The position numbers and the translations under genes are program-made. This document shows, piece by piece, positions 1 through 5,475 of a DNA stretch of 6,766 nt (the stretch's first letter is position 1; each line of letters opens with the position of its first letter). Below the pieces are notes generated by a model that made no database searches, was not told where the DNA came from, and was given only the letters and a program-made list of their open reading frames with translations. The stretch is from an uncultured Eubacteriales bacterium (GTDB lineage Bacteria > Bacillota > Clostridia > Oscillospirales > Acutalibacteraceae), in assembly GCA_900321595.1 (NCBI GenBank), contig ONWP01000082.1, positions 1 through 6,766 of the forward strand. Reading direction: 5' to 3'.

Positions 1-787
1 AGAGACCGTCGGGATCGTCCTTCGAGACGCCCTTCGGCTGATCCATCGTATAGAAATAGTTCTCGTTGATCGTATAGCCGAAGATCCGCTTGTTCTTATG
101 CTGGACGTAGGTCTCCTTTTTCGGCTCGGTCTTCACGCCGGCCGGCAGGTCGAAGACGTCTTCGGTCTGCTGCGTGCCGAGGATCGCGACGGCGTCCTTT
201 TTTGCGGAGAGCTTCACGGTCGTCGCCTTATCGATCCCGAAGGTGAGGTCGACGCCCTCGGGGTGGAACTCGATCGCGTTGTCGAAGAGCTTCTTCTCGT
301 TCACGGTCAGCGAGCCGTCGCCGGTCAGGTGCAGGCCCGCGCCCCAGCCGTCGCCCCAGATGGTGATCTGGGCCAGACTGCAGGCGCCCTTGACGCGGAT
401 CGTCAGATCGTCGCCCATCATGTTGGCGAAGAGCCGGTAATTCGTGCCGTTGAAATTCGTCAGCGTCACGGTGTTCGTCTTCAGGTCGTAGGCGACGCCG
501 GCGGGCAGCTTGTCCTGCTTGGTATACCAGGAGGAGGTCTTTTCGTCCCATTCGTTGCGGAACAGGATGAAATAGACAGAGTCGCCGTTCGCGTCCTCCT
601 TCGACGTGCCATCGTCATTCAGCTCGGACAGATTCAGACCCGTGAACGAGACCGCGAACGGGTCGTCGCTGACCTCGGCGGTGAGCGGGCCATTGTGCCG
701 TTCGACCGGTTCCGCCCACGCCTGCAGCGGCAGGGCCGCGGTCAGGAGCAGCAGCACGGCGAGAAGAACGGATACCATCTTTTTCAT
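1..787 (-). CDS. Secreted protein of unknown function, 5' part only (runs off the window)
   Basis: Reading down from the ATG at 787-785, the frame stays open for 262 codons to the window edge, so the C-terminus is missing. AAGGAG at 803-798 lies 10 bases before the start. Residues 1-25 form a classic Sec signal peptide: MKK, a leucine/valine/alanine core (about 5-19), then an A-W-A cleavage site before E26, so the product is exported. The mature part is acidic and rich in T, N, D and G, with only one cysteine. Around 97-134 it reads GVAYDLKTNTVTLTNFNG and then GDDLTIRVKG, and near 145-165 it has Gly/Asp-rich turns (WGDGWGAG, TGDGSLTV). Alternating hydrophobic residues suggest beta-strand or beta-helix folding, as in clostridial surface proteins, but I recognise no enzyme motif. 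No LPxTG, lipobox or repeat is visible in the part present. It is transcribed divergently from the double-HTH regulator. Sure of gene and export; function unknown. Confidence 0.85.
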   Translation of the reverse strand, partial: MKKMVSVLLAVLLLLTAALPLQAWAEPVERHNGPLTAEVSDDPFAVSFTGLNLSELNDDGTSKEDANGDSVYFILFRNEWDEKTSSWYTKQDKLPAGVAYDLKTNTVTLTNFNGTNYRLFANMMGDDLTIRVKGACSLAQITIWGDGWGAGLHLTGDGSLTVNEKKLFDNAIEFHPEGVDLTFGIDKATTVKLSAKKDAVAILGTQQTEDVFDLPAGVKTEPKKETYVQHKNKRIFGYTINENYFYTMDQPKGVSKDDPDGL

Positions 788-831
788 AACGATCGATCTC
801 CTTGTGTTTTTCTGTATATTTTGACATGCTG

Positions 832-840
832 ATTATACCA
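832..840 (-). promoter_or_regulatory. Extended -10 promoter of the secreted-protein gene
   Basis: On the minus strand the sequence reads TG-G-TATAAT, a perfect -10 hexamer (837-832) with an extended -10 TG (840-839). There is no good -35 hexamer at 16-18 bases, as expected for extended -10 promoters. The predicted start near 825 leaves a leader of about 38 bases with an AAGGAG ribosome site. On the plus strand the 7-mer GATTATA (831-837) is identical to a half-site of the palindrome at the regulator promoter. A tandem 7-bp repeat CCGCGTC (842-848, 849-855) and the palindrome ATTCC-C-GGAAT (866-876) lie just upstream. Confidence 0.65.
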
Positions 841-915
841 TCCGCGTCCCGCGTCCGACAGTAAAATTCCCGGAATGACATTGGCAAAACGGGGATTGTT
901 TTTTGCGGCGCGCGG

Positions 916-930
916 GATTATATTATAATC
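916..930 (+). promoter_or_regulatory. -10 region of the double-HTH regulator gene inside a 15-bp palindrome
   Basis: TATAAT at 924-929 is a perfect -10 box, 29 bases before the ATG at 959. The -35 is weak: TTTTGC at 901-906 has 17-base spacing. The -10 is embedded in GATTATA-T-TATAATC (916-930), a perfect inverted repeat with 7-base arms around a single central base. A repressor bound there would block polymerase, so autoregulation by the double-HTH protein is a natural guess. AT-rich -10 boxes form TATA palindromes easily, so the operator role is inference; the promoter call is firmer. Confidence 0.6.
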
Positions 931-958
931 AAAGAAAAACGCACGGGAGAACGGAAAT

Positions 959-2698
959 ATGACCTTCGGTGAAACGCTCGATCGCTATCTGCGGGAACTG
1001 AATGCCACCCGCGCCGCGCTCGCGCAGGCCTCGGGCGTGAGCGCCAGCGCGATCAGCCGGTACTGCGCGGGGGAGCGCGAGCCGGCGTACGGCAGCGAGC
1101 AGATCAAAAAGCTGGCGGCGGGGATCGCTTCGCTGGCCCGGGAACGGGGCGCGGCGTATGCGGAAGACGAGGTTTTAAGCGCGCTGAACGCGGCCGTGCG
1201 GCCCGGGCTGCAGGTCGAATACGACGTATACCTGATGAATCTGAAAACGCTGCTGAAAACGCTGGACGTGCGCGGCGTGTCTCTGGCGCGGGCGCTCTCC
1301 TACGATCCCTCGCATATCTCAAAGGTGCTGTCCGGACAGCGCAGACCCGGCAATATCGGCGATTTCACCGCGAACGTCGCCGGTTACCTTTCCCGCAGCT
1401 GTGCGGGCGGGTCGGATATCGCAGCGCTCGCGGCGCTGCTGGGCTGCAAAAAAAGCGACCTGGACAGCGCCGGGGCGCGGTACGACGCGATCGTGCGGTG
1501 GCTCGGCTCCAACCGGGCGCGGGCGGAGGACCCGATCAACCGGTTCCTGCAGAATATGGACGCCTTCGACCTGAATATGTTCATCCGCGCCATCCGTTTC
1601 GATAAAATGCGCGTGCCGACGGTGCCTTTCCAGCTGCCCGTGACGAAAACGTACACCGGCACCGCCGAGATGATGGAGAGCGAGCTGGACTTTATCCGGG
1701 CGACGGTGCTCTCCCGTTCCCAGGAGGACTGCATCCTGTACAGCGATATGCCGATCGGGGAGATGGCCGACGACCCGGAGTTCACGAAAAAGTGGATGGC
1801 GGGCATGGCGATGATGCTGAAAAAGGGGCTGCGCCTGAAGATCATCCACGACGTGTACCGGCCCTTCCCGGAGATGATGCTGGGCCTCGAAGGCCATATC
1901 CCGATGTATATGACGGGGCAGATCTCGCCGTATTATCTGCCGACCGCGCAGGGGCGGGTGTTTTCACATCTGCTCAAGGTCTCCGGCGCGGCCGCGCTGG
2001 AGGGGAGCGCCGTCGCGGGGCACCAGAGCGAGGGACGCTATTTCCTGACCAAGAACAAGGATGATCTGCGCTATTACCGGCGCAAGGCGGAACGGCTGCT
2101 GGCCGCCGCGCAGCCGCTCATGGAGATCTACCGCAGCGACAGGGCGGCAGACCTCGAGGCGTTTCAGAACGCGGTCGGCACGCGCGAGGAGCGGCGTGTC
2201 GTCGCGGGGAGCCTTCCCGTTTTCACCATGCCGCCGGAGCTTCTGGACGCGCTGCTGGAGGAAAACGGCGTGACCGGGCCCGACGCGGAGCGGATCCGCC
2301 GCTTCCGCGACGCGTCCGCGGCGAAAGCGGAGGCGCTGGCGGACTGCCCGCGGATCGCGCTCACCGTGCCGGTGCTCACGCGGGAGCAGTTCGGGGCGGC
2401 GCCCCTGAATCTTTCGCTTTCCGAGATCTTTTTCGAGACGGACGTCCCGTATACCTATGAGATCTACAGCAGACATCTGGAGGCGACGCGGGCCTACACC
2501 GCAGCGCACCCGAATCTGGTCCTGGAGCCGGATCCGGCGCCGGCCTTCCGGAATCTCAGCTATACGATCGTCGGGGAAAAGCTGGTGATCGTGTCGAAAA
2601 CCAAGAGTCCCGCGATCCACTTCGCGATCCATCACCCGAAGATGGTGCAGGCGTTCATCGGGTTTCAGCCGCCCATCCGGGAGACGGACGAGGCTTGA
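959..2698 (+). CDS. Large transcriptional regulator with two N-terminal XRE-type HTH domains and an uncharacterised C-terminal region
   Basis: This 579-residue cytoplasmic protein starts at ATG 959, with GGGAGA at 945-950 as ribosome site 8 bases upstream. Residues about 3-60 form one helix-turn-helix (LAQASGVSASAISRYCAGER) and about 89-150 a second (VSLARALSYDPSHISKVLSG), both with the XRE pattern of two short helices and a S-x-I-S recognition helix. The remaining 430 residues carry no motif I can name. They include a conserved-looking stretch at about 290-328 (GLRLKIIHDVYRPFPEMM, then MYMTGQISPYYLP) and a charged helix near 365-385 (KNKDDLRYYRRKAERL). No transmembrane segment, kinase or P-loop motif is seen. 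Similar proteins occur, from memory, in Lachnospiraceae and relatives as unnamed HTH regulators; the C-terminal part may be a sensor domain. It diverges from the secreted-protein gene and may control it, itself, or the T-box operon downstream. Function beyond DNA binding is unknown. Confidence 0.85.
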   Translation: MTFGETLDRYLRELNATRAALAQASGVSASAISRYCAGEREPAYGSEQIKKLAAGIASLARERGAAYAEDEVLSALNAAVRPGLQVEYDVYLMNLKTLLKTLDVRGVSLARALSYDPSHISKVLSGQRRPGNIGDFTANVAGYLSRSCAGGSDIAALAALLGCKKSDLDSAGARYDAIVRWLGSNRARAEDPINRFLQNMDAFDLNMFIRAIRFDKMRVPTVPFQLPVTKTYTGTAEMMESELDFIRATVLSRSQEDCILYSDMPIGEMADDPEFTKKWMAGMAMMLKKGLRLKIIHDVYRPFPEMMLGLEGHIPMYMTGQISPYYLPTAQGRVFSHLLKVSGAAALEGSAVAGHQSEGRYFLTKNKDDLRYYRRKAERLLAAAQPLMEIYRSDRAADLEAFQNAVGTREERRVVAGSLPVFTMPPELLDALLEENGVTGPDAERIRRFRDASAAKAEALADCPRIALTVPVLTREQFGAAPLNLSLSEIFFETDVPYTYEIYSRHLEATRAYTAAHPNLVLEPDPAPAFRNLSYTIVGEKLVIVSKTKSPAIHFAIHHPKMVQAFIGFQPPIRETDEA

Positions 2699-2752
2699 TT
2701 CCGGATTTTCCTCATTTTGTGGAATTTCTTTTGGATTCATGCATTTTGCCTC

Positions 2753-2781
2753 TTGACAAACGTTTTCACAGGTGGTAGAAT
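2753..2781 (+). promoter_or_regulatory. Strong sigma-A promoter of the T-box operon
   Basis: TTGACA (2753-2758), a 17-base spacer, and TAGAAT (2776-2781) make an almost perfect vegetative promoter, with TG at 2773-2774 adding an extended -10. Transcription should start near 2788-2791, just before the T-box leader. It lies 54 bases past the stop of the double-HTH gene, so the T-box operon has its own promoter. With an initiation signal this strong, control must come from a repressor at the promoter, from attenuation in the leader, or both. Confidence 0.88.
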
Positions 2782-2786
2782 ACCAC
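2772..2786. repeat. 15-bp palindrome over the -10 box, candidate operator
   Basis: GTGGTA (2772-2777) and TACCAC (2781-2786) are perfect inverted repeats separated by GAA. The palindrome covers the whole -10 hexamer TAGAAT and part of the spacer. A dimeric DNA-binding protein sitting here would compete with RNA polymerase. Candidate binders encoded alongside are the XRE-cupin-synthetase fusion and the double-HTH regulator. The symmetry is read directly; operator function is inference. Confidence 0.5.
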
Positions 2787-3009
2787 TCGTAAAACTGAAT
2801 ATCCGCTAAAAGCTGTGACGAAGACGGAGAAAACGGCGTGCGCCAAGCGAGTCGGGGACGGTGCGAGCCCGGCGGCAGGACGTTTTGACACTCCCATCCC
2901 TTCCGAGCCGAAGGAGCGAAAGGTCGGTCGACCCGAGTAGTTTCTTCCGTGATTGCTGCGTGAACGCATAAGGCTTGATAGAGCCTGAGGGGCGCCGGGT
3001 AAGGCGCAA

Positions 3010-3055
3010 TTTGAGTGGTACCGCGGGTACGGTTGTAATGCCGGCTCGTCTCAAA
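3010..3055 (+). promoter_or_regulatory. T-box antiterminator with UGGU tRNA-end binding bulge
   Basis: TTTGAG (3010-3015) pairs exactly with CTCAAA (3050-3055), and CGGG (3024-3027) with CTCG (3045-3048, one G-U), enclosing the bulge that begins TGGT (3016-3019). In this family the bulge pairs with the free NCCA end of the tRNA, and its fourth base matches the discriminator. U therefore calls for an A discriminator, found on bacterial tRNAs for Ile, Leu, Val, Phe, Tyr, Ala, Pro, Met and Lys, and argues against Ser, Asp, Thr and His. The 3' arm is shared with the terminator stem, so the two folds exclude each other. Confidence 0.85.
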
Positions 3056-3084
3056 GAAATTCTTTGGGACGGGTCTTTTGTTTT
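3047..3084 (+). terminator. Intrinsic terminator of the T-box leader
   Basis: CGTCTCAAAG (3047-3056) pairs with CTTTGGGACG (3062-3071) over 10 base pairs, one of them G-U, with loop AAATT. A T-rich run (TCTTTTGTTTT, 3074-3084) follows. The 5' arm contains the CTCAAA needed by the antiterminator, so this hairpin should form when charged tRNA leaves the antiterminator unstabilised, stopping transcription before the gene at 3118. Confidence 0.9.
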
Positions 3085-3117
3085 ACAAAATAATATCGCA
3101 TGGAAAGGAGCGAGAGT

Positions 3118-5385
3118 ATGAGCAATCAGACCGGAATGACGCAGCTGCGGGAGGTGGCGTCCCGAATTAAGGAAATGCGGCAGATCATGAATCTGTCCCC
3201 CGCGGACATGGCCGCGCGTACCGAGGTGACGCAGGAGGAATACGAGGCGTACGAGCGCGCCGAGCGCGATATGCCGTTTACGTTCATCCATAAATGCGCG
3301 CTGGTCTTCGGCATCGAGCTGACGTCGCTGATGGAAGGTCATTCGGCGCATCTGTCCAGCTACACGGTGACGCGCCGCGGGCAGGGCAGCCAGACCGCCA
3401 AGGAGGAGGGCATCTCCATTGCGAATCTCGCGCCGAAATTCAAAAATAAGATCGCGGAGCCCTACTGGGTGCGCTACGAGTACTCCGAAAAACAGCAGAA
3501 TCAGCCGATCCATCTGACCAAGCACTCCGGTCAGGAGTTCGACCTGGTGCTGTCCGGCTCCCTGCTGGTGCAGGTCGGCGAGAATCAGGAGACGCTGCAC
3601 GAGGGCGACAGCATCTATTACAACTCCTCCACGCCCCACGGCATGATCGCCGTGGACGGACAGGACTGCGTGTTCCTGGCTGTGGTGCTGCCCGGCGAGG
3701 AGACCCATGAGGCGGAGGTGCGCCGCAGCATCGCCGCCGTGCGCCCGAGCACGAAGCTGGTCGTGGAAAAATTCGTCGACACCGTGGAAAACGAGCACGG
3801 CGTGCTGGAAAAGATCTCCTTCAAGAATCTGGAAAAGTTCAACTTCGGCTTCGACATCGTGGATGAGATCGCCCGGCAGTATCCGCAGAAGCTCGCGATG
3901 CTCCATCTGGATATCGACAAGCATGAGCGCCGGTTCACCTTCGAGGACATCCGCAAGGAATCCAACCGTACCGCGAACTATTTCCGCTCTCTGGGCATCA
4001 AAAAGGGCGACAAGGTCATGCTGGTGCTCAGACGGCACTACCAGTTCTGGTTCGCCATGGTCGCGCTGCACAAGATCGGCGCGGTGGCCATTCCGGCGAC
4101 GTTCCAGCTCAAGGATCACGACTTCGTCTACCGCTATGAATCCGCGAACGTCTCCGCCATCGTCTGCACGGCGTTCGGAGACACCGCGGACATCGCCGAA
4201 GCCGCCGCGTCCAGATGCCCCTGCGTCAAGACGAAGATCCTCGTCGGCGGTCAGAAGCCCGGCTGGCACGACTTTGACGCCGAATACGGCATGTTCTCCT
4301 CGCACTTCGACCGGACGGACGACACGCCCGGCGGGGACGACATCGCGCTGGCGTTCTTCTCCAGCGGCACCACCGGCAACCCCAAGATGGTCGAGCACAA
4401 GCACACCTACTCGATCGGGCACTTTGTCACGGCAAAATACTGGCACTGCTGCGAGCAGGACGGCCTGCACTTCACGATCTCCGACACCGGCTGGGGCAAG
4501 TCCCTGTGGGGCAAGCTCTACGGCCAGTGGATGTGCGAGGGCGCGGTCTTCGTCTACGATTTCGACCGGTTCAGCGCGTCTGATATCATGCCCATGTTCA
4601 AGCAGTACGGCATCACCACCTTCTGCGCGCCGCCGACGATGCTGCGCATGATGATCAAGGAAGACCTGTCCATGTACGATTTCTCCAGCGTGCGGCACAT
4701 GACCAGCGCGGGGGAGGCGCTCAACCCGGAGGTCACGAAGCAGTTCTACAATGCCACCGGCCTGCAGATTATGGAGGGCTTCGGCCAGACGGAGACGACG
4801 CTCGTCATCGGCAACCTGTACGGCACCACGCCGAAGCTGGGCTCCATGGGGCTGGCCAGTCCGCAGTACGACGTGGATCTGGTCGATCACGACGACAAGC
4901 CCGTCGCCAGCGGCGAGGTCGGCGAGATCGTCGTCCGTCTGGATCACGGCGTGCCGCCGGGGCTGTTCGCCAACTACGCCAACGACCCGGGCATGACCGA
5001 GCGCAGCATGCGCGACGGCCTCTATCACACCGGCGATACGGCGTGGCGCGACGAGGACGGCTACTTCTGGTACGAAGGCCGCGTGGACGACATCATCAAG
5101 TCCTCCGGCTACCGGATCGGGCCCTTTGAGATCGAGAGCGTCATCATGGAGCTGCCCTACGTGCTCGAATGCGGCGTTTCCGCCGTGCCGGACGATATCC
5201 GCGGCCAGATCGTCAAGGCCAGCGTCGTCCTGACGAAGGGCACTGAGGGTACGGAGGAGCTCAAGAAGGAGATCCAGACCTACGTCAAGAGCCATACGGC
5301 GCCTTATAAGTATCCGCGCGTGGTGGTGTTCCGGGATTCTCTGCCAAAGACCATCAGCGGCAAAATTCAGAGAAATCAGCTCTAA
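3118..5385 (+). CDS. XRE-HTH / cupin / AMP-forming acyl-CoA synthetase fusion protein
   Basis: The product should activate a carboxylic acid with ATP and CoA to acyl-CoA, AMP and PPi in the cytoplasm. The ATG at 3118 (755 residues) is preferred because AAAGGAG (3104-3110) sits 7 bases before it; an in-frame ATG at 3100 precedes that site. Residues about 10-74 are an XRE helix-turn-helix. About 115-195 form a cupin: H136, E140 and G147 in HSGQEFDLVLSG, then GDSIYYNSSTPHG. About 225-755 form a full adenylate-forming (ANL) enzyme: SSGTTGNPK (415-423), SAGEALNPEV, GFGQTETT (554-561), YHTGD (636-640), GRVDD from G654, and the C-terminal catalytic K749 in SGKIQR. GWGKSLWG and IKSSGYRIGPFEIE resemble medium-chain (ACSM/MACS) synthetases; a Methanosarcina relative is reported to favour 2-methylbutyrate. 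The short HTH-cupin proteins are normally separate regulators, so a fused enzyme is odd. It is the first gene after the T-box. The exact acid is not determined; phenylacetate, isobutyrate and isovalerate are alternatives. Confidence 0.93.
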   Translation: MSNQTGMTQLREVASRIKEMRQIMNLSPADMAARTEVTQEEYEAYERAERDMPFTFIHKCALVFGIELTSLMEGHSAHLSSYTVTRRGQGSQTAKEEGISIANLAPKFKNKIAEPYWVRYEYSEKQQNQPIHLTKHSGQEFDLVLSGSLLVQVGENQETLHEGDSIYYNSSTPHGMIAVDGQDCVFLAVVLPGEETHEAEVRRSIAAVRPSTKLVVEKFVDTVENEHGVLEKISFKNLEKFNFGFDIVDEIARQYPQKLAMLHLDIDKHERRFTFEDIRKESNRTANYFRSLGIKKGDKVMLVLRRHYQFWFAMVALHKIGAVAIPATFQLKDHDFVYRYESANVSAIVCTAFGDTADIAEAAASRCPCVKTKILVGGQKPGWHDFDAEYGMFSSHFDRTDDTPGGDDIALAFFSSGTTGNPKMVEHKHTYSIGHFVTAKYWHCCEQDGLHFTISDTGWGKSLWGKLYGQWMCEGAVFVYDFDRFSASDIMPMFKQYGITTFCAPPTMLRMMIKEDLSMYDFSSVRHMTSAGEALNPEVTKQFYNATGLQIMEGFGQTETTLVIGNLYGTTPKLGSMGLASPQYDVDLVDHDDKPVASGEVGEIVVRLDHGVPPGLFANYANDPGMTERSMRDGLYHTGDTAWRDEDGYFWYEGRVDDIIKSSGYRIGPFEIESVIMELPYVLECGVSAVPDDIRGQIVKASVVLTKGTEGTEELKKEIQTYVKSHTAPYKYPRVVVFRDSLPKTISGKIQRNQL

Positions 5386-5413
5386 ATCCGGAGAAATTTG
5401 TAATGTTTGCAGA

Positions 5414-5442
5414 TTGCAACGGACATCGGTATACGGTATAAT
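5414..5442 (+). promoter_or_regulatory. Internal promoter before the ATPase / oxidoreductase genes
   Basis: TTGCAA (5414-5419), a 17-base spacer and a perfect TATAAT (5437-5442) form a good sigma-A promoter in the 90-base gap after the synthetase gene, with a predicted start near 5449. The 7-mer CGGTATA occurs twice in tandem (5427-5433, 5434-5440), overlapping the -10, and could be a binding site. No terminator is visible in the gap, so T-box transcripts may also read through. Confidence 0.7.
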
Positions 5443-5475
5443 AAACGTTAAGGCATGACGAGGGGAGGGGAAACG

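Larger units (their letters stand above)
2788..3084 (+). promoter_or_regulatory. T-box riboswitch leader (tRNA-sensing transcription attenuator)
   Basis: T-box leaders bind a specific tRNA and allow read-through into downstream genes when it is uncharged. The diagnostic 3' element is present: GAGTGGTACCGCGG (3013-3026), matching the T-box consensus GGGUGGNACCGCGG, followed by mutually exclusive antiterminator and terminator. Stem I is supported by its distal part: CGGG (2853-2856) pairs with CCCG (2868-2871) around a GGTGCGAG loop, GCC (2842-2844) pairs with GGC (2874-2876) across an AAGCGAG bulge, and AAAACG (2830-2835) pairs with CGTTTT (2881-2886). Its base shows the GAGC motif (2905-2908), with GGAG (2826-2829) against TTCC (2901-2904). 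Counting six bases back from GAGC, as I recall for glyQS- and ileS-type leaders, gives ATC (2896-2898, isoleucine) as specifier. The base after it is C, not the usual purine, and I see no AGUA S-turn, so the codon is tentative. Further hairpins lie at 2957-2968, 2971-2986 and 2992-3007. The regulated gene starts 33 bases after the terminator. Confidence 0.92.

Noticed and set aside
98..832. A 244-codon plus-strand open frame opposite the secreted-protein gene
   Set aside because: The minus-strand frame has a signal peptide, ribosome site and extended -10 promoter. This one is Arg/Val/Gln-rich and lacks a ribosome site.
1964..2740. A 258-codon minus-strand open frame over the end of the regulator gene
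   Set aside because: Arginine-rich, no motif, no ribosome site, and opposite a well-supported HTH gene.
2835..2844. GGCG-TG-CGCC as a small hairpin or early terminator
   Set aside because: Two-base loop and no T-run; the bases are better used in the T-box Stem I pairing with 2874-2886.
2899..2914. CCTTC-CGAGCC-GAAGG as an independent hairpin
   Set aside because: It is a perfect 5-bp hairpin but would sequester the conserved GAGC motif. It may be an alternative fold of the leader, and I could not decide this without folding calculations.
2766..2969. Possible small minus-strand protein of 67 residues in the leader
   Set aside because: It overlaps the promoter and T-box Stem I, whose bases are constrained by RNA structure; no ribosome site is seen.
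3100..3117. Upstream ATG for the synthetase fusion at 3100
   Set aside because: The AAAGGAG ribosome site lies inside these codons and is correctly spaced for the ATG at 3118.
3707..4651. A 314-codon plus-strand frame inside the synthetase gene
   Set aside because: A +1-frame shadow made almost only of Ser, Arg, Thr, Ala and Pro; the real frame carries the enzyme motifs.
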